Below are positions 1 through 11,841 of a stretch of DNA of 64,000 bases, in pieces. This stretch comes from Nicotiana tabacum (taxonomy: Eukaryota; Streptophyta; Magnoliopsida; Solanales; Solanaceae): assembly GCF_000715075.1 (NCBI RefSeq), contig NC_134102.1, positions 44,091,348 to 44,155,347 of the forward strand, written 5' to 3'. How positions within the stretch are numbered: position 1 is the first letter of the stretch; the number at the start of each line of letters is the position of its first letter. The position numbers were made by a program, and so were the translations under genes. The notes below the pieces were generated by a model. It did no database searches. It worked only from the letters and a program-made list of their open reading frames with translations, and was not told the DNA's origin.

Positions 1-1774
1 CTCGGCCATTTTGGTCTCGATCATAGGCGCTCGACCATAGTAGGCACGGTGTATAACGTACCATCTGATCAGAGGTTGCCCAATAGGGGCCTGCCCACCG
101 ATTATAGCTCGATGGCGGTGAAAATATCATAATACTTTATATATAGAGAGCCTCTGCTCTCTTGACTGGAAGAAAACGATACTCAATTGAATATAAAGTC
201 CCGATAAGGGAGAATACTGTAACTTATGAGACTAGGATAATGTATATAAATTCGGGAGTATGAACTTCTCTTTATGCCTCGTTATCAAACATATGTAGTT
301 ACGAGATCAAGCCAAAATGAAGGAAGGGCTTAGCCTTAACATACCTTATCAAAATCTTTCCAATCACTAAGTTGAACTCACCTCTTCGCACCTTAATCTA
401 CAACAATGATAATAATACTATCATTAAGTTACGAAAGGTACAACTATCGCACAACGAACGACAAGCTTATTTTGTATTAAAACGGGCAGCATCTCCCCTA
501 TAATCCTTACTTCCTCCAAATTCAAGATAATACCAACAACATAAGAACACAACAATAACAATATATACATTATTTTCCAACCTTATATACACCACAAAAT
601 ACTACAAAACATCCCAACAAACCCCAATCTCTTCATACACAAAACGACCACCGTAGTACTGTCAAACAACCCAAAAATATTACGACGAACGACCAGCCCA
701 CCACCTTGAATTTTTATGGTGTTTATCCATACCTTTCTCCTCCAAAACTCCATAAATCAGTAGCAAAACATGCAATCCAATGGCAACACAAAACAGTACA
801 TAAAACAACTCGCTACAAGTGAATAAATCGAAGTCATGACTTTCGATCACCGTCTCGCGAATTCTTACAATTAAAGAACGAGTTTCCATACATCTCCAGC
901 AGAACATGGATGAAAGAGAGCAGTAAACTTACCTTATTTGTTGAATAACTCAGCTCCTATCTTGGTTCTTCAAATTCTAGGTTTTCCCTCCAATTAGAAC
1001 TTGAAAAGGAGAGAATTTCAATTAGGGTTTGTGTGTAATTTTTGGGAGGAGGTTTGCAGGGGTTTAGGTCTGGTTATTGTGCCCTATTATCAGTGTATTA
1101 TATGAAGGAAATAGAACTTTAAAATGTCTATTTGGACGACCCGAACTGGCCCATTTTTGGACATATATAATCCTCTCATTTAAGCAAGTAGGTGACACAC
1201 CTACTTGTCACCTAGGAGTCTGCGCAGTCTCGCAAAAATATATATCTCTCTCTACTCCGATGTCGTATTGACAAACGGTTTAATACGTTACAAAATAGAC
1301 TCATAGATATTCAATTTGTTAGGTGGAACACCCTGTAACTCTAAGGATATTGGGATAAAATCATAGTTACATTTGACCCAAATTTCAGTAAAACTTATCA
1401 ACGTAACTTATGATGACTTTCATCGACTTTTATTTCACTACTCGCCTGACTTCAAAACCTAACACACGACTATCATATGAATAACATAAATCATAACATA
1501 ACCTTGTTACCATGTTAAGAACCCTAGTCTCACCCCAAAGTTACGCGTTATAACATTCCTAACTTGTCGACTTTCGATGAAACATTATTTTCTTCAATTC
1601 CTTAGCTTCTGAACCTTCCAACCCTTTTTGTACTTGTTGTTCATGATCCTCAATATTTGTAACCTCTTAGGTAACATGATAACTTACTTTATATACTTCC
1701 AAAGATGATCTCATTTTTGCTCTTACATTAGTTTGTTTACGATACACTTTTACGTACAAAAATATGGGATAACC
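1..1774 (-). mobile_element. Partial gypsy LTR (runs off the window start), nested in element 3
   Basis: A minus-oriented LTR related to those of element 1. Shared landmarks are the region around 60-120 that matches the CCGGCC/GCTCGG repeat zone of element 1, the block with GACTCATAGAT near 1299, and the distal part at 1610-1770, which matches the plus-strand LTR at 58184-58380. In sense orientation it begins near 1774, directly after element 3 codons for the RT approach (FGIDLVPG), so it inserted into that pol gene. The other end lies outside the window, so I cannot say whether it is a solo LTR or one end of a full element, and no TSD can be tested. Small ORFs inside it are chance. Confidence 0.75.
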
Positions 1775-2399
1775 CGGCACCAAATCAATACCGAAATCGA
1801 TATCCCTATCGGGTGGCATGCCCCATAGGTCTGCAGGAAATACATATGGGAACTCCCTCACTACTGGGACCAACTCAAAAATGGGAGTATCAGCATTAAC
1901 ATCCCTCCCAAAGGCCAAATACGCCGACATCCCTTCTCAATCATCCGTTGAGCCTTCAAATATGAAATCACTCTACTAGGAACATGATATAGGGAGCCTC
2001 TCTACTCCAACTTTTAACCTGTCATAGCCAACGTCACAGTCTTAGCAAGACAATCAAGAATAGCGTGACACGGTGACAACTAATCCATACCCAAAATCAC
2101 TTCAAAATCTACTATAATGAGCAATAAAAGGTTGACTCTAGTCTCATAACTCCCAATGGTCACCATACAAGACCGATATACACTGTCTACCATAATAGAG
2201 TCACCCACCAATATAGATACATGAACAAGAAAAGTATGATGACACATAGGAATAAACGGAACCACGGTCAAATAAAACTGAAGCATCCCTATGGCACATT
2301 GAAACAATACCTATGATCACGGTATCAGAAGCAGCTGCCTCTGGCCTGGCGGGAAATGCATAGCAACAGGCCTGATCACCACCTTTCCGACCTCCCCCT
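1775..2399 (-). pseudogene. Element 3 protease to RT-approach region, truncated
   Basis: Remnant of Ty3/gypsy pol. It keeps the retropepsin C-terminal part with GDSIMVDSVYRSC, VNLLLL and VILGMD, then a TAG at 2080-2082 where related elements have the Trp of GMDWL, then the linker with [20 protein letters not shown] and [11 protein letters not shown] just before the reverse transcriptase core. Further stops and frameshifts are present. The gene ends near 1775, where the LTR at 1-1774 cuts in, so RT, RNase H and integrase are missing from this window. Known family role: processing of the gag-pol polyprotein. Certainly non-functional here. Confidence 0.8.
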
Positions 2400-3792
2400 C
2401 TATGGTGACCTCAAACTGACTGAGCCCCACCCCTAGCTGATTGTGCGCGTGGTGTAGCCGCTGGTGCAGAAATCAAAGGTTGTGAGCTCTACTATGGAAC
2501 CCTACTCAGAAGTCTAGGCAAATCTCTCTTGAGATGACTCAAGTCTCAATACTCAAAGCAACCCCTCCTCTAATGCGGCTGCTGACCTTGATAATGCAAA
2601 TAACTTCCTGTGGAACCCTAAGCAGATGGATCAAGATAAGAACTCTCTATCGACAATGCATTAAATGATGACTGAAATGGCCGAGCACTGTATGAATTGT
2701 GGCTAATTGAAGAACCACGAGTAACATGACGCTGCCAGAGTGGGACTAAAAGGACGACCTTTGCTGTAATGGTACTGGCCTCCATACGAGGCACTACTAA
2801 AACCACCTGAACCACAAGGCCTCTTGGCCTCTCGCCTCTCATGCTCAAGCCTGCGAACCTTCTCCAAACGTCTAAAAATCTCAACCACTTGGTCAAACCT
2901 AGCATTAGTCTCGGCCTCTCGAGCCAAACTATAATGTAAACCATAGTTGAGGCCATCAATGAACCTCCTGATCTTCTCCCTCTCAGTGGGAACCAACTAT
3001 ACAACATGACGTGCCAAATCTGCAAACCTCATCTCGTACTGGGTCACAGTCATGTCCCCCTGCCATGGCTGCTCAAACTACCTAGGCAACTCCTCTCTGC
3101 GAGTTTGTGGGAAAAACTTCTCTAAGAAAAGTGCTAAGAACTCATGCAATGTAAGTGGTATTGCGCCAGCGAGCCTGTCACTATTTGTAGGCTGCCCCTG
3201 TCATCTGAATAGTAGGAAAAGCAATTCTATTGATGTCCTCAATAACCGTTGTGTGAAGAACCCGATGGAACCAATCCAGAAAACCCTGAGAATCCTCTGA
3301 CTTTCCTCCGCTGAACTCCAGAGGGTCAAGCCTCTTAAACCGCTCCAACCTGTTCTACTCCTCATCAGTCATAGGGGGGCCAACCTCGGCCCGAGCAACA
3401 ACAACTGGCTGAACTGGTAACACTCCTGGTGTTTGATAACTCTGAGCTAGCTTCTCTGATGTACGGGCAGTGGGAGTCTATGCTCCTCCCCTGGCATGTG
3501 AGGTAGGTGGTGCAATTGGTAGCATATCCATCTGAGCGAAGCTCGTGCACACACTCAAGATCTGAGCCAAAGCCTCATGAAGACCAGGTATAACAATAGG
3601 TATCGTCGGTGTCTGAGCTGGTCCTACCAGCTCAATTGTATTCGGAACCAGCTCCTCTACTGGAGCGATTGGTGGCTCCACAGGTGCTTCTCTAGCTATA
3701 GTGCGAGCCCCACCTAGGCCCCGGCCTCTCGTGACCCTGCTTGGTGGTACTAGTGCTTGCCCGCCCGATCTGGCTGAATGTGTCCTCACCAT
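2400..3792 (-). pseudogene. Element 3 gag, broken
   Basis: Gypsy gag reading from an ATG at 3792 (MVRTHSARSGG). The frame is open to about 3478, with a Gly/Arg/Pro-rich N-terminus and a PGLHEALAQIL segment. It then continues in shifted frames through the retrotransposon-gag domain (FIDGLNYGLHY, then a Glu/Arg-rich helix, 2996-2703) into a Gly/Ser-rich region near 2760-2820. Several stops and frameshifts interrupt it. The start lies about 180 bp inside the PBS and LTR boundary, as in the related gag at 25197 and the decayed one at 56972. The product would be a nucleocapsid-like structural protein; this copy is dead. Confidence 0.8.
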
Positions 3793-3973
3793 CTGTGAGA
3801 AAATAGAGTAAAGGTTCAATCTTCGAAAATAACAAATTCGCACGACAAGAATGCAAGAAAGTGAAGTTTCATAATAGTTCGGTAGCCTCTCAAAGATAAG
3901 TATAGACGTCTCTGTACCGATCTGCAAGACTCTACTAAATCTTCTCATGACCCGTAGAACCTATGAACCTAGG

Positions 3974-3985
3974 GCTCTAATACTA
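3974..3985 (-). other. Element 3 primer-binding site (initiator-Met tRNA type, mutated)
   Basis: Read on the minus strand this is TAGTATTAGAGC, ten of twelve bases matching the initiator tRNA-Met complement TGGTATCAGAGC. It starts 3 bases inside the LTR end at 3989. The same spacing holds in elements F, 4 and 2. Confidence 0.75.
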
Positions 3986-4794
3986 ACTTGTCCCGACCCA
4001 AATTATTAATCACTCGTGATGGCGCCTAATGCACTAGCTAGGCAAGCCAAACATAACAAAGACGAATCTTTATAACGGAATTGACAAAAATAATACAAGT
4101 CTAAAGCTTTCAACATAACATAATGACGCCAATACATGATAAATCCCCCAAAACTGGTAAATACAGAGTCATGAGCTCTAAATCTAAAATACAAGTCTGA
4201 AATGCCAAATAACAATATTGTCTGAATGAAAACAACAGTACATAAGGGAAAAGAGATGCCAAGACTGCGGTCGAGATGGAGCTCTACCTCGTCTCTCCAA
4301 GATACTCAGTAATAAACCTCAGCTACTAGTGGCTCGGTCCAATACCTGGATTTATACAATTAAGTGTAGCGTGTAATATGAGTACAACCGACCCTAACTA
4401 CTTAGCAAGTATCATAACTAACCTCGGCGAGGTAAAAGAAGCAAGAATTATAAATGATACTCGCTAATTACATGTACATCCCATAAATTCAATAAGTACA
4501 GAACAATAATACGATCAAGTCATAAATCTCAGAAAGAGCCACCTTGGTGCACATAATTTCTTAACATACTCTGCTTAGTCAACAATCTAGCATATAATAA
4601 AGATATGCAAATAAATCGGTAATCAATCAAGGAAATTACAGGTAAAGATGAAATACAATAAAGAAATCAAACACTAGCCAGCTTTTCCTTAGAACTTCCA
4701 TAATCGTACCAAACCACTAATTAGTTTTCCTCAAACCGCATATACACCATCAAAAAGGAACACGAGAGGGTGACCCTAAAGGAATGGATCCATA

Positions 4795-5010
4795 TCCACA
4801 TGCGGCACGGACAACTCACGTGCTGCATGGACAATTCACATGCCAATAATATCAATATCTTTGATCCGCACGGATAACTCACGTGTTGCACAGACAGCTC
4901 ATATGCCAATATCACAATTACTCCGGCGTGGTCACATGCTCAACATCATAATCCTCTCAGCGTGGTCACAGGATCACTACAACAATCCGTCTAGCGTCGT
5001 CACAGGCTAC
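4795..5010. repeat. Degenerate tandem subrepeats in element 3 LTR
   Basis: Repeated units related to GCACGGACAACTCACGTG, each followed by GCCAATAT-like text, then three units around GCGTGGTCACAGG. The same unit types recur in element F at 26170-26275, showing that the two LTRs share ancestry here. Confidence 0.6.
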
Positions 5011-5984
5011 TAGTCCAATCCATATCACACAGAAAATAGTTATACAAGATTACATGGACATGATCAATGAACATCAAGTTTCATGCTCCTGGACTGGTAT
5101 AAGTGACATGCTATGGTGTAGGCATGTGCAAAGTGTACGATCACAGCTCAATCAGACAATTACATCATGAAAATAGCAATTTATCAGGTTCAATCAGGAG
5201 ATTAACCTCTACATAACCTCAAACATGGTACAAATAGCCCACAAAAAGGGTACACATAGGAGAAACACCACAACATAAAGCTTAGCAATCAACTCAAGGC
5301 ATATAATAGCTTAAGCACTACCCCGAGCATGAATAAATATCTCGGTGCGTGCATATGGGCTCAACCCCACACATGTGCACCACCCATAACACGTAGATAT
5401 CATAAATAACTTAGGCAACTAGTGCCTCAACCAAGTTTAGGTAAGATACTTACCTCAAGCAAGCTAAATCATTACTCTAGGAAGCCCTTCCCATTGAATC
5501 AACCTCCAGATGGCTCGAATCTAGCAAAAATAACTTAATATTATCGATAAAAACCATATGACATAATTCCAAATGATAAAGCTAAGATCTTTAACAAAAA
5601 TCAAAAAGTCAACCCCAAAATTCAACCCCAGACCCGCACCCTAAAACCCGGAACCCGACTAAACTCATAAATTTCAAACACCCATTCCGATATGAGTTCA
5701 GATATATGTGTTTCATCCAATTCCAACCTCAAATCGACCCTTAAATCATCAAATCTTACTCTCCAAATCATAGTCTAAAAACCATCAAATCTCACCTTTA
5801 ATTGATGTCAATTAGGTGTAATAATCTATGGATAATCGATATCTAAAATTGAGTAAAGATCACTTACCTATACAAATGTGATGAAAATCCCTCCAAAAAT
5901 TGCCGCCAACCAAGCTCCACAACTCCAAAAATTAGAAAAATGATCAAACCCTCGATATAATATTCTGTCCAGCAAACTCATACC

Positions 5985-6240
5985 TGCGGTCACTTAACCG
6001 CTTCTGCGGTGCTGCTTCGATAGAAAAGGGGCCGCATCTGTGGTCACCTCTAAATGCCCGACCTTTCACTTCTCAGGATCCTCCTTTGCACTTGCGAGTC
6101 CACTTCTTCAGACTCTTACCACTCTTGCGCAAGCACATCTGTGACCTGAGCCCGCATCTGCGGACTTTCTCTGCTAGGCCCAACTTCCTCACCTGTGCAA
6201 TACTGGCCGCACATTTGGCTCTATATCTATGGCTAAACCC
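5985..6240. repeat. LTR word array (CTGCGG/CCGCA type) in element 3
   Basis: Short words such as ACCTGCGGTC, CTTCTGCGGTG, GCCGCATCTGTGG and CCGCATCTGCGG recur every 20-40 bp. It sits upstream (plus coordinates) of a conserved LTR stretch that includes GGAATGACCTCAAATTTT near 6500. Comparable arrays with other consensus words occupy the same place in other LTRs of the window. Confidence 0.55.
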
Positions 6241-7998
6241 CCATGCGGATCCGAAAATACTAGAAGCCAAAATCTTCAGCAATGCAACATAGTCTAAAAA
6301 TGATCCGAAACATATCCAAGGCCCCCCGAGACCTCGTCTAATCACACCAACCAATTCCTAAATAAGACACGGACCTACTCGAGGCCTCAAATCACACAAA
6401 ACGATATCAAAACTTTGAATCGCATCTCAATTAAAGCCTAAGTAACTAATCCAACTTTCCAAATTTGTAATTTACGCTGAATAAGCCTAAACAACTTGGA
6501 ATGACCTCAAATTTTGCATGAAAGTTTCAAATGACATAATGGACCTATTCCAACTTTCGAAATTAAAATGCCAACCCGATATCATCAAAGTCAGCTCTCA
6601 GTCAAACCTATCAACCTTCCAACACTTCAAATTTCCAACTTTGGCCAAAATGCACTAAATCAACCTACGGACCTCCAAATCCACATCCAGATATACGCCT
6701 AATTACAAAATCACTATACGAAGCTATTGAAACTATCTAAACTCCATTCCATAGTCGTCTATACAATAGTCAAACTCCGATTAACTCTTACAACTTAAGC
6801 TCCCAACCTTGGGATTTAATGTCCCAATTCACTTCAAAACTTCCTCGAAACTATACCAACCACCCCGCCAAGTCACGTGGCCACAAATACACTGTAACGA
6901 CCCGACCGATTGTTTTAAGAATTTAAGTCCCGTTCAGCGGTGCAAGGACCTGAGCAGCTTCGTATTATATGTATTGACTTGTGTGCATAGTTGAATTCAG
7001 TTACCAGATGATTCAGAGTGATTTGGGACACTTGGTCCCTAAAACGGGAGCTTAAGTCTTAGGATTTTGATCATAGTCAGAACTATGTGAAGATGACTCC
7101 TGAATGGAGTTTCATCAAATCCATTAGCTTCGTTGGGTGATTTTAGACTTAGGAGCGTGTTTGGACTGTGAATCTGAGGTTTGTAGCTAATTTAGGCTTG
7201 AAATGGCGGAAGTCGAATTTTTGGAGATTTGGATCGGAAATGGACTTTTTAAGTATTGGTCTGTCTTCTTTGAGGTAAGTATCTTGCCTAACTTCATGTG
7301 GGGGAACTACCCCTTATGATTTGAGTCTTCTATGCTAATTGTATTCTGTGTACGCGAGGTGACGAGTACGTGCCCGGACTTATTTGTGAAAAATTGGCCT
7401 TTAGGGATTCTTAGGTCCTTGTATTTACTGAATATGCAGTTGATCTCATTATGATTATGTTTCTTAATTTCTAGTTTTACTTCTACCTACTTTAATTGGA
7501 ATTAATTACTTCATGATCCACTTTTTTGTTTATTTGATTCATATGTGCCTTAGCCGAAATTGTATCTCTTTTATTCCCGTGTTGTATTTTGCCTAACTGC
7601 TTATTTTATGTTTGAAGTTATAATTATCTCTTCTGTAATTGTTCATCCTTAATTGAGGCTATGATTTTCTTTATACTGCTTATCCTTAATTGAAGTTGTT
7701 GTGTCTCTTTCGTGCTTGCCCAGCCTTAAAACAAGTTTAGATATCCTATATCTTAGTTGACATATCCTCATTGGAATTATTGACTCATGATATCTCCCTC
7801 GTTGTTGAACAGTACTTTGACCGTTGTTACGCATTATTTTCTCTCTTGTTGAGTTGTTTTTATTATGACTAGCATTCTCTATTGTGGCAACTCCTTGTGA
7901 ATTAGTTCCTCCGTTTCCTTGAGTTCTAGAATTTCTGATTTGACGTATTTGTCATATTCTTGTATTATTGTCATTGTTTCTGTTATACTTATTGTGTT

Positions 7999-8112
7999 GA
8001 TGCACGAGGTTTCTTCCGTGCGGTTGTTGTTATTGTGATGCAAGAGGTTTCTGTCATGCGGTTGTTGTTATGGGGTTGCACGAGGTTTCTGTCGTGCCAT
8101 TGTTACTATTGA
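7999..8112 (+). repeat. Three tandem copies of a 38-bp unit
   Basis: Three units starting at about 7999, 8037 and 8075, each with the core GCACGAGGTTTCTGTCGTGC followed by GGTTGTTGTTAT. The core is itself an imperfect inverted repeat (GCACGA and TCGTGC). Confidence 0.85.
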
Positions 8113-8137
8113 TATTTGCACATGCGGCGTGACAAGG

Positions 8138-8141
<4 letters not shown>

Positions 8142-8219
<78 letters not shown>
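8142..8219. repeat. (TA)n microsatellite, about 39 units
   Basis: An uninterrupted alternating A/T tract of about 78 bp inside the solo LTR, between two of the GGCGTGACAAGG-type units. The Tyr-Ile repeat reading frames across it are artefacts. Confidence 0.97.
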
Positions 8220-8221
<2 letters not shown>

Positions 8222-9510
8222 CGCATGTGGCGAGACAAGGTGGGAATATTATTATGCACGTGTGGTGAGACAAGGCAGGCATTTATTTTACTATTGCACA
8301 CGTGGCGAGATAAGATGGGTTGTGTCAGGGATCGATTTGTGATGATTTGTGATGGCATGGGGGCATTCTTATTGTTTATATTTATGTAGTGGTATACGTA
8401 CTTGTGTGAGCTTTATCTTGTGAAAGCTGTGAGAAAATATTCTACGTGTTGTCCGTTTTTTTTTCCTTATGCTTATTTGCTGGTATGGACTATATTAGGA
8501 CACTTGCACAAGCATACACGTAGTTAAGCACTCTTATCGGAGAAGAGGTGTTCTTGATATTGTTGAGCATAGATGCTCACCCTTGTTTACTTGCCTTCTA
8601 TGTGAGAATGGATCTATTGGCACATGAGTCGTCAGTACGGTTATGAGATGTGCTATGAGGGCACAAGATACCAAGTGTTAGGGTTCAGGTATTGAGACTC
8701 GTGAGTTGTGATTTGTCCGAGGTTCGGTACCTCATGGAGTTTGATGACTAAAACCTGATGTAAAAGTGGTTGTAGTTGCTGAGTTATTACTTGTCCTTGC
8801 TGTATTTGTAATTTTGGATTTAGGTTGTGTTCCATTCATTTTTTTCTGTCATTTTTATGGTATTCCGCTCATACTTGTTGTTTCCTTTCTTATTGCAATT
8901 ACTGTATTGTGAGCCATATTGCAATCTTTATGTAGATATCATATTATTGCTGTTCCTATACTCATATTTGTTTAGTTTATTACACCAGTGGGTGTCTTGA
9001 CTGTTCCTCGTCACTACTCCACCGAAATTAGTCTTGATACTTATCGGGCACCGCTGCGGTGTGCTCATACTACACTTCTGCACCTTTTTGTGCAGATCCG
9101 AGTTTTTTTTCGTTAGTAGCTGTGCGGGTCGTTGCTGTGGAGACTCAAGGTAAACCTGCTGCTGTGTTCGCAGGCTTCGGAGTCACCTTCAAGTTTTCGT
9201 TTTGCACTGTTTATTCTTATTTCTGGACAGTTGTATTTAGAAGTTTTCTAGCAAACACTCTGTCGAGCTTATGACTTGTACTACCTGTTTTGGGAATTAT
9301 AAATTTTAAGAGATTTCTATTTCAAATTGTTAGATGTTATTTAAATAATGTTGTTGTTTCAATTAATGTTAGGCTTACCTAGTCCCTAACACTAGGTGCC
9401 ATCACGATACCCAAACAGAGAGGAAATTGGGTCGTGACATACACATATGTAAAGCATCAAATGTGGGAAACGAAGCTGAAATACTCAAATCAACCAGCCG
9501 GATCATTATA

Positions 9511-9760
9511 ATTTCGGACAATTTAAGGGTAAAATTGGCCCTTTACCGTAGAAAGAATAATACATAGGTGGAATAACAAAGCTCTTTTTCTCGGAAAACC
9601 CCTTGCTTCTCTCTCTCTGCATGCTGAAAACTTTCGTTTCAACTCCAAACACAAAAAACAATGATTTTCCTTGTTCCCCCTTCCAAATCTTTTTTTTGCA
9701 AATACTTATAAACACAAAGGAGATACAAAGAGGTGTTCAAACTTTTTGTCATTTTTTCTT
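9511..9760. other. Unassigned DNA between element 3 and a MULE
   Basis: AT-rich sequence with no convincing coding potential. The last nine bases (9752-9760) are the left TSD of the Mutator-like element. Confidence 0.5.
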
Positions 9761-10691
9761 GGCCAAATACCTATGCGGCCCCTTAAACTTGGCTCCAGTT
9801 TTCATTTTGACACTTTAACTAAAGCCAGTACCTATTGAATACTCAAACCCTGTCTTACTTGTGCCTATTAAACAGAATAGCTGACATGGCAAAAAAATAT
9901 GTATTTCACCACTCTTAAGCGCGTGAATGGATCTGAAATTATATTTTTACTTCTTTTTTATTTAAATAAAAACACATTTTTCTAAAGAAACCATATCACC
10001 ACCTTATTAACCCCATTACTGCCGCTCCTCCGCCATTGGTGCGACCATTTTCCTTCGTTCTTCTTTCTCCGCATACCACCCTCCACCCTTCCCCTTCTTC
10101 CTCCTCCCTACCCACCACTGCCACCACCAGCCTCGATCATTTCCCTTCCCTCCTTACATGAAATGGAGATTTAAAAATTCAGAGAGGAAGAACAAGTTGA
10201 CTCAGAAGGTTTGGTGAAGTATGAGATTGACGAAGAAGACGACGATGGAGAATTTTTCGACCATGAAGTTCTGCAAATTTTCCCTGAACTTCAAATTATT
10301 TTTTGTCTTCAGATATTTATTTTTTAGTCAATGGACCAATCTCATACATAGTCAATCTGCTGCAGAGCTTGAAAGAAATCAGATTCCATAGAAGACTCTC
10401 CCCAATACTCAGCGTTTAAGCAGATGGAATGAAACCCATTTTTCTTTCTCTTTTTTCCTTTCTAGATTTTTTACTCTTCTTTTTCTCTGCTGACTTGTCT
10501 TTTTCTTATTGGTGTCATTTGTTAGGTCAATGGCAAGTAGCTTCATGCTTTGAAGTCTGTTGAGGGTTATAAAAATGTGTTTAATAGGTATGAGTAAGAT
10601 AAGGTTTAAATGTTCAATAGGTACTGGTCTTAGTTAAAGTGTTAAAATGAAAACTGGAGCCAAGTTTAACGGATCGCATAGGTATTTGGCC
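9761..10691. mobile_element. Mutator-like non-autonomous element (MULE-MITE)
   Basis: Long terminal inverted repeats of about 125 bp begin GGCCAAATACCTATGCG at 9761 and, inverted, end at 10691. They are flanked by a perfect 9-bp TSD TTTTTTCTT (9752-9760 and 10692-10700). A 9-bp TSD with long TIRs is the established signature of the Mutator superfamily. The interior (about 680 bp) encodes no transposase. It has a pyrimidine-rich stretch near 10030-10150 and an acidic codon-like stretch near 10190-10270 (GAAGAAGACGACGATGGAG), which could be a captured gene scrap; I cannot identify it. Confidence 0.88.
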
Positions 10692-10700
10692 TTTTTTCTT

Positions 10701-11132
10701 TCTGCTTATGGCTAATTCATCTTTTTCTTTTCCTGATTTTGAGAATTTTTCCCTTTCCCATACTTATTGAAAAATATGTTTTCTTGAAGTCCTTGTCATT
10801 GGATGTTGGTCAATAGGGGGTCGTTAATTTAACCATTTTGTTGTTATTTTAAATAAATAAAGTACTCCGTATTGTTTTTTTAGAATTTTAAATAGAGATC
10901 AACAGATGGTTGTTAATAAAAAAATGGTTGATCTTTTAAAGAGATCGAATCAGTACTTTAATTAATTTCTTTGAATTGTTCTCTCGTTCTTCCTTTGACA
11001 ATAATTGTCAACAAAATTAGGTCAAATTTGAAAAAGAATTATTTTTTGGGCTTTGATTTAGAATTGGATTGTGAGCTATTTTGCTTGTTTTTCTGTCAGT
11101 TTGACTCTGTCAAATATATTTTTGGTATATTA
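10701..11132. other. Unassigned AT-rich DNA upstream of the copia element
   Basis: No coding region, TIR or LTR recognised. The last five bases (11128-11132, TATTA) are the left TSD of the copia element. Confidence 0.5.
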
Positions 11133-11568
11133 TGATGGGAGCAAAACCTGTTGTTTGTAAAAGAAAAAAATAAAGAAGACAAAAAGAAGTAGAAAAAGAC
11201 AAAGAGAAAAAGCAAGAATGAAAATAAGAAAACGAGAGAATAAAGGAAAGTCAAAGTTGGTGGGCCGCAAATATGAAAGAAAGAATTCAGTACGTAGTTT
11301 GCGGTGCTGTCCTGCTACGTATTCACATTCGTTGAAACTTATTTTTTTGAGTAGACGCTCTTCCTATGAATAAGCATTCTCTTTTTCATTTTTAAACCGT
11401 CCTCACAACTTCTTCTTTCTCTCTCAATTAATAAAGAGATATTCTTTGTATGGCCGTAGAGTAGGCAAAAATTACCGAATCACGTAAATCTTGTCTTATC
11501 TTGTGCAATTGATTATTTTTCTCTTTTAAATATTCTCCCTTTATATTAGCCTCACATGCTTCCCAAAA
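11133..11568 (+). mobile_element. Copia 5' LTR
   Basis: A 436-bp LTR starting TGATGGGAGC and ending TTCCCAAAA, where the right copy ends TTCCCAACA. It has a decayed TATA motif TATGAATA at 11365-11372, where the right copy keeps TATAAATA. Confidence 0.88.
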
Positions 11569-11570
11569 AC

Positions 11571-11582
11571 TGGTACCAGAGC
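11571..11582 (+). other. Copia primer-binding site
   Basis: TGGTACCAGAGC, one mismatch from the initiator tRNA-Met complement, two bases after the LTR end. Confidence 0.85.
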
Positions 11583-11599
11583 ACAGATAGTATAATTCT

Positions 11600-11841
11600 A
11601 GTAGAAAAGTACGGTAGTGGTGCTGTGTACTATTCACAAGAATAGTGCGATACTATTGCTCATTAATACTAGCACTATTCACAATAGGGCAACACTATTT
11701 ATTAATAGTGAAAGTACTATTCATCAATAGTCAGTGTTATCTACCTTATACGATTGGGACATTTTTCCTACATGAAATACTATTTGTGGTTACTATTCAC
11801 ATGCATTATTCATATTACAAAAAATATTTTTTTGTGAAGAA
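11600..11841 (+). repeat. Leader with repeated ACTATTCACAATAG-like words
   Basis: The untranslated leader between PBS and gag repeats short words of the type GTACTATTCACAAGAATAG and CACTATTCACAATAG at least five times, several as imperfect inverted repeats (CTATT and AATAG). It may form local hairpins in the genomic RNA; that role is inference. Confidence 0.6.

Larger units (their letters stand above)
6893..9439 (+). mobile_element. Gypsy solo LTR nested in element 3 LTR
   Basis: Starts TGTAACGACCC at 6893 and ends GGGTCGTGACA at 9439, flanked by a perfect 5-bp TSD TACAC (6888-6892 and 9440-9444). At 2547 bp, with no internal coding region and no PBS beyond its end, it is a solo LTR left by LTR-LTR recombination. 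The termini match the sense-strand ends of the other gypsy LTRs here. It carries tandem repeats (7999-8112), a long TA tract (8142-8219) and four diverged units around GCACATGCGGCGTGACAAGG at 8117-8315. Confidence 0.9.
3989..9510 (-). mobile_element. Element 3 5' LTR, split by a solo LTR
   Basis: On the plus strand it begins TGTCCCGACCC at 3989 and ends GGATCATTATA at 9510, a CpG- and C-decayed form of the GGGTCGTTACA terminus seen in related LTRs. The segments 3989-6892 and 9440-9510 are contiguous once the solo LTR 6893-9439 and one copy of TACAC are removed. The reconstructed length is about 3.0 kb. It contains degenerate subrepeats around 4795-5010 (CACGGACAACTCACGTG-type units, then GCGTGGTCACA units) and a word array at 5985-6240. 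Its partner 3' LTR is not in the window. Confidence 0.8.

Noticed and set aside
6073..6354. Overlapping 93-aa and 68-aa ORFs
   Set aside because: They overlie the word array in element 3's LTR and are shadows of each other.
8068..8389. ORFs rich in Tyr-Ile repeats on both strands
   Set aside because: Artefact of the (TA)n microsatellite.
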